From: an uncultured Peptococcaceae bacterium
GTDB lineage: Bacteria > Bacillota > Peptococcia > Peptococcales > Peptococcaceae
Assembly: GCA_902492275.1 (NCBI GenBank)
Contig: CABUKW010000063.1
Coordinates: forward strand, 1-15,539
Direction of reading: 5' to 3'
DNA: 15,539 bases
Below the pieces are notes generated by a model. The model ran no database searches. It saw nothing but the letters and a program-made list of their open reading frames with translations, and was not told where the DNA came from. The position numbers were made by a program, and so were the translations under genes. Positions 6,018-14,353 of the stretch are shown here, piece by piece. Each line of letters begins with the position of its first letter. Position 1 is the stretch's first letter.

Positions 6018-7517
6018 CTACAGCAAGGGCGAAAAGAGCCGGCAGAACGATTCTATCATGCGCTTGCCAAAACCCTTCTGCTGGAACTCCGCTTCGGTAA
6101 CGCGGCGCGAATCTCTCAAATCCCGCTCAAACATCTGATACAGTTGATTGACCGTCTTGTTGTCATAAATAAAGGCGTTGATTTCCGAATTAATCATAAA
6201 GCTGCGGATATCCATATTGGCCGTACCCACCGAAGCCACCTCATGGTCTACCAGCAACACCTTAGAGTGAATAAACGATGGGCCGGGCTGCTTATCGTAA
6301 AAATAAATTTCAGCCCCTACGCTCATAATCTGCTCCAGATAAGAAAGGGACGCATGATAAACGGTAAAATGGTCGGCAACGCTGGGAAAGATGATTTTGA
6401 TATTTACGCCGGATAAAGATGCGGTTTTCAGAGCCGTCAGCATAGCCTCATCTGGCACAAAATAGGGCGTTTCGATGTAAATGGTTTCCCTGGCCTGCGC
6501 CATGGCGTAAAAATATGCTTCATAGATGGTCTGATTGGCCGAATCGGCCCCCGATGTAGCAATTTGCACCATGCTGGTGCCTTTGGTAGTATCCACCACC
6601 GGAAAGTAGCGGGTGTCAATCAGCCGTTTATCCGTCAAAGTCAGCCAGTCGGTAATAAACACCGTTTGCAGCGAATATACTGCAGGCCCTTCTATGCGTA
6701 AATGGGTATCCCGCCAGTAGCCGAACTTTTTGCTGCCATGCACATACTCGTCGCCAATATTCAGCCCGCCCACATAGCCAATTTTGCCGTCGATCACACA
6801 AATTTTTCGGTGATTGCGGTAATTCAGCTTGCGGTGCAGATAAGGAAACCGGGCCTGCACATAAGTTTTGGCTTCCACGCCGGCGGCCCGCAGACCGTGC
6901 ATAAACATCGGATTGGTATAAAGCCGCCAGGAGCCGATATCGTCGTACAAAATGCGTACCTCCACGCCCTGCTGCGCCTTTTCCATCAGCAGCTCCCGCA
7001 GCGGGCGGGCCAGATTCCCGTCCTTGATAATAAAATATTCCAGATGAATATGATCCTGGGCGTTGCGGATATCCTCCATCATCTGTGCAAATTTGTCGCG
7101 GCCATCGGTATACACATCGATTTTATTGTGGATGGTAATGGGCACCGTACCAGAGCGCATTACCAAACTGACAATGCTGGAATCCATCTCCTCAAAATAA
7201 ATATTCTGCTCCGCCATTTTATTTAAGGTTTCCAGCGTTTCCGGATGAAAAATGGTCATGGCTTCATCCGAATTCAAAAACTCCTGAACGGTCTGCCGAC
7301 GGCGGCTCCATTTTCTGCCCCGCAAATTTTCTCCAAACAATAAATAGAACACGATTCCCAGCACCGGCACCAAAAACAACACCAAAAGCCAGCACAGCGT
7401 TTTGGCAGGATCCCGTTTTTCCAAAGAAATCATGGTGGCAATCGTTAACGTCAGCAACGCAATCATCCAGGACGATTCAAAAATCAACAAATGATGCTCC
7501 AGCAAAAAATCCAGCAT
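6018..7517 (-). CDS. cls: Cardiolipin synthase (phospholipase D type)
   Basis: This membrane enzyme condenses phosphatidylglycerol molecules into cardiolipin. The 499-residue protein has two N-terminal membrane helices (about 10-32 and 40-62) joined by a short loop, then two phospholipase D repeats. The HxKxxxxD motifs are intact: HRKICVID (His236, Lys238, Asp243) and HSKVLLVD (His417, Lys419, Asp424), each followed by the usual GG/GTAN-type residues (GGLNIGDEY; GTANMDIRSF). Length is normal for bacterial Cls. ATG 7517 has GGGAGGGG 7 nt upstream. It is divergent from rnmV and lies 138 nt upstream of dnaX with no clear terminator between, so partial cotranscription is possible. Paralogues are common, so ClsA/B naming is not attempted. 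Confidence 0.95.
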   Translation of the reverse strand: MLDFLLEHHLLIFESSWMIALLTLTIATMISLEKRDPAKTLCWLLVLFLVPVLGIVFYLLFGENLRGRKWSRRRQTVQEFLNSDEAMTIFHPETLETLNKMAEQNIYFEEMDSSIVSLVMRSGTVPITIHNKIDVYTDGRDKFAQMMEDIRNAQDHIHLEYFIIKDGNLARPLRELLMEKAQQGVEVRILYDDIGSWRLYTNPMFMHGLRAAGVEAKTYVQARFPYLHRKLNYRNHRKICVIDGKIGYVGGLNIGDEYVHGSKKFGYWRDTHLRIEGPAVYSLQTVFITDWLTLTDKRLIDTRYFPVVDTTKGTSMVQIATSGADSANQTIYEAYFYAMAQARETIYIETPYFVPDEAMLTALKTASLSGVNIKIIFPSVADHFTVYHASLSYLEQIMSVGAEIYFYDKQPGPSFIHSKVLLVDHEVASVGTANMDIRSFMINSEINAFIYDNKTVNQLYQMFERDLRDSRRVTEAEFQQKGFGKRMIESFCRLFSPLL

Positions 7518-7584
7518 GCCAAATCCCCTCCCTGTCGCGCCTTTCTTCTGTTAAGATAACCGTTTCTATTTACTATATTTCTAT

Positions 7585-7593
7585 ATTATAGCA
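7585..7593 (-). promoter_or_regulatory. Extended −10 promoter for cls
   Basis: Minus strand TGCTATAAT (consensus −10 with TGn extension) lies about 70 nt before the cls ATG. The −35 position (TTACCG) is poor. The wording ATGCTATAAT recurs before dnaX and in the 15.2-kb control region. Confidence 0.6.
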
Positions 7594-7622
7594 TGTTTCC
7601 TCCTATGCGGTAATTTTTTTCT

Positions 7623-7650
7623 TTGTACAACCCACAGAATCGGTTATAAT
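7623..7650 (+). promoter_or_regulatory. Promoter for rnmV–rsmA
   Basis: Plus strand TTGTAC (7623-7628), a 16-bp spacer, TATAAT (7645-7650). Transcription would start near 7657. That leaves only about 6 nt before an in-frame ATG at 7663, which argues for the downstream ATG at 7696 as the rnmV start. It is back-to-back with the cls promoter. Confidence 0.65.
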
Positions 7651-7695
7651 AAGGATATATAAATGAAATTAGACAAGAAAGGATTTTATCCTACC

Positions 7696-8232
7696 ATGAA
7701 ACCCAAAATTAAAGAAGTTATCGTTGTAGAAGGAAAAGACGACGTCAGCGCGCTGCGCAAAGCAGTGGAGGCCGATATCCTAATCACCACCGGTTTGGGG
7801 CTGACTGCAAAAAAAATAGAAGAAATCAAAGGGCTGGCAGAACGGCGCGGCGTTATTGTATTCACTGATCCCGATTTTCCCGGCGGCAAAATCCGCCACA
7901 TTTTAAAAGATAAGGTGCCCGGCTGCAAACACGCCTACATCACCAAAGAAGAGGGCCGCTGCCCCAAAACCGGCAAGCTGGGCGTAGAATACGCTTCACC
8001 GGAAGCAATCCTGCGGGCGCTGAAAGCCGCCAAAGCAGAACATCAGCAATACGATGTTGTATACGATTTAAACGACCTAGTACAATGGGGCTTAGCTGGT
8101 CTGCCGGACAGCGCTGTACGGCGCGCCGCCCTGTGCGATCAATTATCCATCGGCCATTGTAATGCCAAGCAGCTGGTCAAAAAACTGAACAGCTATCAAA
8201 TTCCCCGGGAAGAAATCGAGGCCATGCTATGA
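7696..8232 (+). CDS. rnmV: Ribonuclease M5 (5S rRNA maturation nuclease)
   Basis: RNase M5 trims 5S rRNA precursor in low-GC Gram-positives, acting together with ribosomal protein uL18. The 178-residue product begins with the family's IKEVIVVEGKDD, a Toprim domain with the catalytic Glu12 and the TDPDFPG acidic pair (Asp58, Asp60), then the conserved GxxYASPEAI-type region (LGVEYASPEAI). I chose ATG 7696, with AAAGGA 12 nt upstream, because family members start a few residues before VVEGKDD. An ATG at 7663 would add 11 residues and have AAGGA 7 nt upstream, but that site lies between the −10 box and the predicted transcript start. The stop overlaps the rsmA start as ATGA, so the two are translationally coupled, an arrangement common in Bacillota. 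Confidence 0.93.
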   Translation: MKPKIKEVIVVEGKDDVSALRKAVEADILITTGLGLTAKKIEEIKGLAERRGVIVFTDPDFPGGKIRHILKDKVPGCKHAYITKEEGRCPKTGKLGVEYASPEAILRALKAAKAEHQQYDVVYDLNDLVQWGLAGLPDSAVRRAALCDQLSIGHCNAKQLVKKLNSYQIPREEIEAML

Positions 8233-9080
8233 ATTTAAAAGACACCCTGCAAAAACACAATTTTAAATTTAAAAAGAAGTTTGGGCAGAATTTTATCACC
8301 GACGGCAACCTGCTGCAAAAAATTGTAGACGCCGGAGAAGTTGGCCCCGACGACGTCATCATCGAGGTTGGCCCCGGCGCCGCCACCTTAACCAAAGCGC
8401 TGGCCCGTCAGGCCAAAGCAGTGATTGCCATTGAAATTGACAGCGACTTAATTCCCATTATCGAAGAAGCCATGGCCGCGTTCGACAATTTTTATCTGGT
8501 GCAGGGCGACGCGCTGCAGCTCAATCTGGACGATTTGATTGTCGAAAAACTAGGCGCACCTCACCGCTGCAAGGTAATCGCCAATCTGCCCTATTACATC
8601 ACCACGCCGCTGGTTATGCACTTTTTGGAGCAAGGCTTCTCCATTGACCGTATTGTGATTATGGTGCAAAAAGAAGTAGCTGAACGGTTTGCCGCTCAGC
8701 CCGGCACAAAAGATTACGGCGCCATCACCGTATCGCTCCAGTATTACGGCGCTGTGCGCAACGCCTTTCTGGTGCCCCGGCAGATGTTCATTCCCCAGCC
8801 CGACGTCGATTCGGCTGTGGTAGACATTACGCCCTGGGCGGAAAAACCGCTGCAGGCCGACGACGAAGCCCTTTTCCACCATTTGGTCAAAGCAGCCTTC
8901 GGACAACGGCGCAAAACCTTAAACAATGCGCTGAAAACACTAAATTTAGATACGCCATTGCTGCAATCGGCCCTAACCGCCTGCCATATCGACGGCACCC
9001 GCCGCGGCGAAACACTGAGCGTCGCCGAATTTGTTGCCCTAAGCAACACCATCAGCAGCCTGCTGGCGCAAAATCTATAA
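8229..9080 (+). CDS. rsmA: 16S rRNA dimethyladenosine transferase RsmA (KsgA)
   Basis: This enzyme dimethylates A1518 and A1519 in helix 45 of 16S rRNA with SAM, a late checkpoint in 30S assembly. The 283-residue protein has the N-terminal KKKFGQNFITD, SAM motif I EVGPG (46-50), GDAL (93-96), the catalytic motif IV NLPYYI (119-124), and the FIPQPDVDSAVV signature followed by the C-terminal helical domain AAFGQRRKTLNNAL. Length is standard. It starts at ATG 8229 inside the rnmV stop (ATGA) and ends at TAA 9080. A parS site and an intrinsic terminator follow. Confidence 0.98.
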   Translation: MNLKDTLQKHNFKFKKKFGQNFITDGNLLQKIVDAGEVGPDDVIIEVGPGAATLTKALARQAKAVIAIEIDSDLIPIIEEAMAAFDNFYLVQGDALQLNLDDLIVEKLGAPHRCKVIANLPYYITTPLVMHFLEQGFSIDRIVIMVQKEVAERFAAQPGTKDYGAITVSLQYYGAVRNAFLVPRQMFIPQPDVDSAVVDITPWAEKPLQADDEALFHHLVKAAFGQRRKTLNNALKTLNLDTPLLQSALTACHIDGTRRGETLSVAEFVALSNTISSLLAQNL

Positions 9081-9120
9081 TCCCGATTGTTTCCCAGTAT
9101 GGAATAACCGATTTTGCAAA

Positions 9121-9136
9121 TGTTTCACGTGAAACA
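9121..9136. promoter_or_regulatory. parS: parS site for ParB/Spo0J
   Basis: TGTTTCACGTGAAACA is a perfect 16-bp palindrome identical to the well-known Bacillota parS consensus. ParB (Spo0J) loads here as a CTP-dependent sliding clamp and recruits SMC condensin. The site lies 40 nt after rsmA and before its terminator. parS sites cluster near oriC, which fits the origin-proximal gene content of this window. Confidence 0.94.
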
Positions 9137-9153
9137 TTTTTAATCCATGAAGG

Positions 9154-9200
9154 CAGTTTGAACGTCTGCTAACTGTTGGCGTTCAAACTGTTTTTTATTT
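9154..9200 (+). terminator. Intrinsic terminator of rnmV–rsmA
   Basis: A perfect 11-bp stem, CAGTTTGAACG/CGTTCAAACTG (9154-9164 and 9180-9190), with a 15-nt loop is followed directly by TTTTTTATTT on the plus strand. The rsmA transcript would therefore include the parS sequence. Confidence 0.9.
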
Positions 9201-9234
9201 TCTATTGTGTTATGCAAAAACGAATAGGCCAGCA

Positions 9235-9261
9235 GATGAGGGGGCGTATCGCCTCCCCATC
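9235..9261. repeat. Strong hairpin with a TAT loop, role unknown
   Basis: Arms of 12 nt (9235-9246 and 9250-9261), GATGAGGGGGCG/CGCCTCCCCATC, pair with one A·C mismatch and one G·U. No T-run follows on either strand, so it is not a standard terminator. It sits between the rsmA terminator and the Rpn gene end. Confidence 0.7.
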
Positions 9262-9289
9262 ATATAATTATCACGAAAACATCACGTAA

Positions 9290-9325
9290 AGATTGAACAA
9301 GGAGTCGACAATTCACCGACTCCTT
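9290..9325 (-). terminator. Hairpin downstream of the Rpn-family gene, probable terminator
   Basis: A perfect 9-bp stem, AAGGAGTCG/CGACTCCTT (9299-9307 and 9317-9325), has a 9-nt loop. On the minus strand it is followed by GTTCAATCTTT, a poor T-tract. It lies 43 nt past the stop of the 9368 gene; efficiency is uncertain. Confidence 0.45.
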
Positions 9326-9367
9326 ATAGAATAAAGTATGATACTAAGCCAACGGTACAACGAATCG

Positions 9368-10291
9368 TTACTTCATCGCAGCTGCCGAATCGGCTTCCAA
9401 GATACGCAAAACATCCTCCAAAGGCAGTTGGAACTTTTCAGCAAGTACCTCAGGCGATAGGACACCTTTCAGCATAAGAATCGATTCAAGCTTACCCTGA
9501 ACGATGCCTTCCTTTAGCCCGCGTTTCAAGCCTTTTTCCAAGCCTTCTTTCAGGGCTTGCTCTCTGGCTTCTTCAGCGGCTACTCGACAGGCGTCCTCCA
9601 TGTTCCATTCTGTGTATAACATATTGCGCACCTCGCTTCCATGTTTCTCTAAAAATCCGTGCATGATGTGATGTTCCATGCAATAGTCGACGGCCTGTTT
9701 GAGCGCTTCTTCAAAGGATAGCCCTTGCTGTTTGCCCAACTGCAGCTGATAAATGAACTGGCTGTATTCCTTCAAACTCTGACTGCGCTCGATTAACGCC
9801 GCCTGTACTGCTGCGTTCTCTGTATAGTTTACATTATACACCTCTACCTGCACATTTACCATGGGATTTTCTTCCGGCTCCCAAAAAGATTGGCTTAAAT
9901 ACTCAGTGTAATGCTCTGGGCAGGGTGCAGGGCCGTTATACAGCACAATCAGGCGAGGATTGGGTATCCTGACGCGGCCTGTCCGATAAATGGTGTCTCT
10001 GGGCAGCAGCTTTTCGTAAAGCCGCGCACAGTAGAGCAGAGCGCGCAGAGCCATATTGTGATTGACGGTGGACTGATGCTCTAGCAGCACCAGAAGCTGA
10101 CCGTTCAGCACAAAGGACAAGTCGTTGATACGGTCCATCCACAACACATCGGTCAGCGTGTTGATTTCCACTGGCGTATTGGGCGGATAGTCGGTGCCCT
10201 CTAAGGCATTGAACAGTTCCACCAGTCTGGTGGTGTCCTCGCTGAAATAAGCGGAGAATACACTATCCTTAATGTTTTTGTTAGCTTTCAT
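9368..10291 (-). CDS. Rpn family PD-(D/E)XK nuclease / putative transposase
   Basis: The 307-residue protein belongs to the Rpn (recombination-promoting nuclease) / PDDEXK transposase-like family. The active-site pattern is visible: Asp57 in INDLSF, then Glu71-His72-Gln73 in LLVLLEHQST, followed by the family block NMALRALLYCARLYEKLL. The C-terminal part has the usual charged, low-complexity stretch with repeated GLEKGLKRGLKEG units, then a short helical end. Family members in E. coli promote RecA-independent recombination in vivo; several are now also linked to phage defence. Which applies here is unknown. ATG 10291 follows AGGGGG with good spacing; a GTG at 10297 overlaps that site. No terminal inverted repeats or target duplication are visible around it. 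Confidence 0.88.
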   Translation of the reverse strand: MKANKNIKDSVFSAYFSEDTTRLVELFNALEGTDYPPNTPVEINTLTDVLWMDRINDLSFVLNGQLLVLLEHQSTVNHNMALRALLYCARLYEKLLPRDTIYRTGRVRIPNPRLIVLYNGPAPCPEHYTEYLSQSFWEPEENPMVNVQVEVYNVNYTENAAVQAALIERSQSLKEYSQFIYQLQLGKQQGLSFEEALKQAVDYCMEHHIMHGFLEKHGSEVRNMLYTEWNMEDACRVAAEEAREQALKEGLEKGLKRGLKEGIVQGKLESILMLKGVLSPEVLAEKFQLPLEDVLRILEADSAAAMK

Positions 10292-10406
10292 AAACACACC
10301 CCCTAAGAAAATTTGACTGGCGTGTTATAAGCGGTGCAGAAAATAGAGAAAAACGAATTGTAAAAATGTACCAGCTTTCCTATTTAGGATAGCATAGTTT
10401 CCGAAT

Positions 10407-10435
10407 ATTGTAAATTATTTTTTCTATCGTTTCAA
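10407..10435 (-). promoter_or_regulatory. Promoter upstream of the Rpn-family gene
   Basis: Minus strand TTGAAA (10430-10435), a 17-bp spacer, TACAAT (10407-10412), with 5 of 6 matches in each box. The leader would be about 110 nt and ends in AGGGGG before ATG 10291. The rest of the 10298-10480 gap is AT-rich with no other structure that I can support. Confidence 0.6.
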
Positions 10436-10479
10436 TTTTTCTTTTGCTGCCCTTGGCCTGTTCAACTAACTGGCAGCAA

Positions 10480-10521
10480 ATAAAAAACAGAGGCATAACC
10501 ATCTATTTGGTTACGCCCCTG
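10480..10521 (-). terminator. Intrinsic terminator of the surface-protein gene
   Basis: On the minus strand a 13-bp stem, CAGGGGCGTAACC/GGTTATGCCTCTG (10509-10521 and 10488-10500, two G·U pairs), has an 8-nt loop and runs into TTTTTTAT. It lies 60 nt beyond the TAA at 10581. The G·U pairs would be A·C mismatches on the other strand, which supports the minus orientation. Confidence 0.9.
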
Positions 10522-10580
10522 CTTTTATTGTTCCCGTTTCTCAACGGTCAAAGCCTTTGAGAACAAGAACGCTATTCAAT

Positions 10581-13500
10581 TTAGTTGAATTTTCTGCGTG
10601 TAACTGCCAAGCCTAAGCCTGCCATCATCATCAATACCACGAATGGAATTGCGTTGTTGGCGTCGCCGGTTTTTGGTGCGTCACCCAGAGGAACCTGTTC
10701 ATCGTCGATTTCCAACGCTTCACCAGGTACATCGGTCAGAGGTACTTCCCCGTCGTCGATTTCAATACCGTCGTCGGTATCGTCTACATCTGGTTCAGCC
10801 AGTGGCACTTCACCATCGTCGATGATGGTGTCATCGTCAGATGGATCGTCAGAATATGGGCCGTCATAGCTATCTCCGCCGCCAGTACTGCCACCGCCGT
10901 CACCGTTTCCACCGTCAACAGGTCTGAAGTTGTTGATAAAGATATACTGAGAACCTGTGGTACCGTTTAATACAGCCTGACTATCTCTGGCAATGATATT
11001 TTCTTGGTCGCCTAATGCAATATTGGTGCCTAAGAAATTGCCACTGTCATTGCTGTAATTTTCATGAATATCAAACGTGATTGCACTGCCTGTAGCCGCA
11101 ATGAATTTGAATCCACGAGAATCTCCAGCCTTCAAGCCAAATGTTAAGGTGTATACACCATTTTCATCAGCTTGAACGTCTGTCCCTAACGTATATTCTT
11201 TCATATTACCATCTTGGTCTGTTACTTGTACCTTTACTTTAGAAGGAATCAGACCATGATTTACTTGGAACTTATACAATTCTTCTGCAGCTGTAGCATG
11301 CTCTTTTTCTGCCTTCTGCCATGCCTGATATGTCGTATATACGTTATCAGCATCACTTACGTGGAAGGACAATGCAGAACCGCTTGTCACCACTGCATCT
11401 CTCAGGCCAACCAAGCTATCCTTGTCTGGACGGCTGGTTAAGCCCTGGAAGAAACTGATGATCTGATCTAATAGGCTTTCTTCTGCTGCATCGCCTTCAA
11501 ATGTAAAGGTCGTATACGCATCATAGTCAAAAGCTAACGTCGAACTGCTGGTAATACCAAACAGTGTGTTGTTTCTGTCATCAGCCATCACAAATTTCAG
11601 GCCAGAATCTGTCGTAACCTGTAATGCATTTGCCTTGAAGGCTTCTTTTGCAGATTCCCATTGACCTTCTGCTTCAGCTTTTGCTCTCGCTGACTGAATT
11701 TCTGCTGTTGTCAGCAGATTCAATTGACTGGCTTCATTATCTCCCAATTGCGGCCGTGTATTTGGCGTATTGGCAGTAATGTCCATAGTAAAGTTGTAGA
11801 CTTCGCCAGCAGGCGCATTGCCTGTTACGATTTTCTGTACAACTACATCGCCAGTTGCCAACGGTTTTACTTTTGCGCTTGTATACAATACCAATACATA
11901 TTGGCCGTCAATTAACTGTAAATCATCGCCGCTAATGGTAGCAGTATCGAAGTTCCAGCTATTTTTGATTGTTGCATCTGTATACCACAAGTTGGAGAAA
12001 TCCATGTTAGGATCCAACAAACCATCCATCAACGGTACATTGACTGCGCTGCCTAATTTATACAGCGGAGCAGTTTCTGCAATCAGCTTTGGTTCTGCAG
12101 TTGTGCCATCGGTATAATAATACTGTACTTTCACTCTTAAATCAAAGAATGCTTTCAGAACAGTGCTACCGTCAGCAGCTACAATCAACCGGTCAACAGT
12201 ACCTTCTGCATTTGGATTAAATACATAAGTACCCGGCGTTGTGGAAGAAGACCATACCTTATCGCTGTCTTCCAAGAACGCTAAATGACTTGTTGTTGTC
12301 GTTCTGCCTGTAATCGTTTCAAACCAAGAATAGCTACCATCCAAGTTCTGATAGTACCGTTCTACTGTGTAACCAGTACCGTCGGCCACATTGTAAAGGA
12401 ATACAATTTTGTTGCCGCTTGCTTCCAGCTTCAATGATTTGCTTTCTTCATCTACTGTGTAGCCTGCAATCTCTTCCGCTGTTTCGATTACTGTACTTGC
12501 CATTGTCTGACCAGGTACTGTTTTATCCGGCAGCAATCTTCTACCATTTTCATCACGCAGCCGATATTCAACTGTATAGCTAATATCTGTTTTTGGTGTG
12601 TAGATAAAGGTAATCACATTACCGCTTGCTTCCAGTTTCAATGATTTGCTTTCTTCATCTACCGTATAACCTGCAATTTCTTCTGCTGTTTCGGTTACAG
12701 TATTTGCCATTGTCTGGCCTGTTACTGCTTTATCCTCCAGCAGTTTTTCTCCATCTGCTGTTTCGTATTCTACTACATAGCTGATATCGGTATTCGGTGT
12801 GTAGATAAAGGTAATCACATTACCGCTTGCTTCCAGTTTCAATGATTTGCTTTCTTCATCTACCGTATAACCTGCAATTTCTTCTGCTGTTTCGGTTACA
12901 GTATTTGCCATTGTCTGGCCTGTTACTGCTTTATCCTCCAGCAGTTTTTCTCCATCTGCTGTTTCGTATTCTACTACATAGCTGATATCGGTATTCGGTG
13001 TCCAATAACCCTGTAATATCACATTACTTGCTGGCATTGTGAAGCTGATTGCATCTTCCTGTACGCTTGTAGCTGTCCAACCATGAAATGTATAGCCTGC
13101 CAATACTGGATCCGGGGCAATCGTTACTGTATCGCCTAAATTATACGTTTCATTATCTGGCACTTTTGGTGCATTTGGCACGCTGTTTGTGTACTCATAG
13201 CTTACCGTATACTCTTCCAAATCATAGTATAATCTGATTACCAAACTGCCATCAGCTAGAATGGTGGGTTCTGCTACTGATAGTTCAGTTTCTGTACCAG
13301 CACTTTGTACGCTATAAAATTTTGTTTTGTCAGCATCATACTTCCAGCCTGGGAAATACTGTGAACTATATATTGCCCCAGCACCAATCATTCCAGTTTT
13401 TGTTTCTGTACCAGTAAAGTCCAGATTGATATTCTCTGGCGCTAAAATGTAACCGCCTTGACCATCATTAGCATTCTTAGAATACAGATAGTGTTCTACT

Positions 13501-14324
13501 TTATAGCTAGCGGTCTTTGGCACATATTTGCCATAATAATCGGTGTTTTGAGTAATTGTACCATTAAAATTTGCTTTTGTGGTACATTCTTGGTCAGTGT
13601 ACCAGCCGTCAAAAGTGTAGGTGATGCCACCAACTGCTCTGTCTGACAATTCTCCTTCACTTGGTTGTTTAAGTTTACTTTCGCTGGAATTCTTTTCTAC
13701 ACGTTGGGCATACTTCTCAAGCGCCCTGAACGTATCATCCGGCTCTTGTACCATGAAATTTACTGTGCAGTAATCTGTTTCATTGATACTCACACTATAG
13801 TCCCTATGAAACGTCTTCGTACCAGAGGCTATCGTAGGATTATACTCATTCGCGCCTGTATTAGTGCCAGCAGAGACAATTGTCTGAATGAGCTTTAAGG
13901 TGTAATAACCCTCAGTATCCTTATTTTTACTGTCCGGAGCTGCATATTGATACGTTTTACCCTTATATGTGAGATCAGGAAAAGTAGGATTTTCACTTGG
14001 TTGTGTGATGCTTACTTTATCATCCGAAAACATTTGGCCTAAATTATAATTCGCAGGACTTTTCAAAGTATCTCCAGATATTTTCCCAACGCCTAAGCCA
14101 TACCATTTATTATCAGGAGGTGTATTACTATCTACAGTTTCTCCTGGAATCAACCCATAAAAATATAAGTTATACCCCGTTGCCTGATTTCCTCCAGATC
14201 CACCAGGACCTGCTTCTGCTACACTATTTCCTGCCAGAATATTGCTAGGCATGAAGCTGGTGAACAAAAAGGTCAACAACACTACCCAAGCCATCCACTT
14301 TTTCTTTTTAAGGAAATAAGTCAA
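10581..14324 (-). CDS. Large LPXTG-like cell-wall-anchored surface protein with MucBP/InlB-like repeats
   Basis: The 1247-residue protein is probably an exported adhesin covalently linked to peptidoglycan by sortase. It has a signal peptide (KKKK then a hydrophobic core, cleavage near Ala31) and a unique N-terminal region to about 190. An InlB-type segment follows with FDGWYTD and YYGKY (about 235-272). Further beta-rich repeats with FHGW lead to three MucBP-like repeats of 67-68 residues (442-508, 509-575, about 576-643). A domain at about 819-1135 resembles the DUF7601-type pilin/adhesin fold (GDVVVQKIVTG...) and seems to contain a long helical insertion. A Gly/Asp-rich linker has three copies of a DDGEVPL-like motif, then the PKTGD sorting signal (1217-1221), a hydrophobic span and RRKFN. 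The start is TTG with AGGAGG 8 nt upstream. Domain names are by pattern only. Confidence 0.88.
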   Translation of the reverse strand: MTYFLKKKKWMAWVVLLTFLFTSFMPSNILAGNSVAEAGPGGSGGNQATGYNLYFYGLIPGETVDSNTPPDNKWYGLGVGKISGDTLKSPANYNLGQMFSDDKVSITQPSENPTFPDLTYKGKTYQYAAPDSKNKDTEGYYTLKLIQTIVSAGTNTGANEYNPTIASGTKTFHRDYSVSINETDYCTVNFMVQEPDDTFRALEKYAQRVEKNSSESKLKQPSEGELSDRAVGGITYTFDGWYTDQECTTKANFNGTITQNTDYYGKYVPKTASYKVEHYLYSKNANDGQGGYILAPENINLDFTGTETKTGMIGAGAIYSSQYFPGWKYDADKTKFYSVQSAGTETELSVAEPTILADGSLVIRLYYDLEEYTVSYEYTNSVPNAPKVPDNETYNLGDTVTIAPDPVLAGYTFHGWTATSVQEDAISFTMPASNVILQGYWTPNTDISYVVEYETADGEKLLEDKAVTGQTMANTVTETAEEIAGYTVDEESKSLKLEASGNVITFIYTPNTDISYVVEYETADGEKLLEDKAVTGQTMANTVTETAEEIAGYTVDEESKSLKLEASGNVITFIYTPKTDISYTVEYRLRDENGRRLLPDKTVPGQTMASTVIETAEEIAGYTVDEESKSLKLEASGNKIVFLYNVADGTGYTVERYYQNLDGSYSWFETITGRTTTTSHLAFLEDSDKVWSSSTTPGTYVFNPNAEGTVDRLIVAADGSTVLKAFFDLRVKVQYYYTDGTTAEPKLIAETAPLYKLGSAVNVPLMDGLLDPNMDFSNLWYTDATIKNSWNFDTATISGDDLQLIDGQYVLVLYTSAKVKPLATGDVVVQKIVTGNAPAGEVYNFTMDITANTPNTRPQLGDNEASQLNLLTTAEIQSARAKAEAEGQWESAKEAFKANALQVTTDSGLKFVMADDRNNTLFGITSSSTLAFDYDAYTTFTFEGDAAEESLLDQIISFFQGLTSRPDKDSLVGLRDAVVTSGSALSFHVSDADNVYTTYQAWQKAEKEHATAAEELYKFQVNHGLIPSKVKVQVTDQDGNMKEYTLGTDVQADENGVYTLTFGLKAGDSRGFKFIAATGSAITFDIHENYSNDSGNFLGTNIALGDQENIIARDSQAVLNGTTGSQYIFINNFRPVDGGNGDGGGSTGGGDSYDGPYSDDPSDDDTIIDDGEVPLAEPDVDDTDDGIEIDDGEVPLTDVPGEALEIDDEQVPLGDAPKTGDANNAIPFVVLMMMAGLGLAVTRRKFN
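12600..13001. repeat. Two identical 201-bp tandem repeats inside the surface-protein gene
   Basis: Copies at 12600-12800 and 12801-13001 read identically by eye over all 201 bases (67 codons). Each encodes one MucBP-like repeat with GEKLLEDKAVTGQTMAN and a conserved EIAGYTVDEESKSLKL core. A third, diverged copy lies at about 12396-12599. Identity at synonymous sites indicates a recent duplication or gene conversion. Confidence 0.95.
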
Positions 14325-14353
14325 AAATTTCTCCTCCTTTCTTTTTAGAATTA

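Noticed and set aside
12396..13001. CRISPR-like or satellite array
   Set aside because: The repeats are in frame, 201 bp long without spacers, and encode protein repeats of the surface protein.
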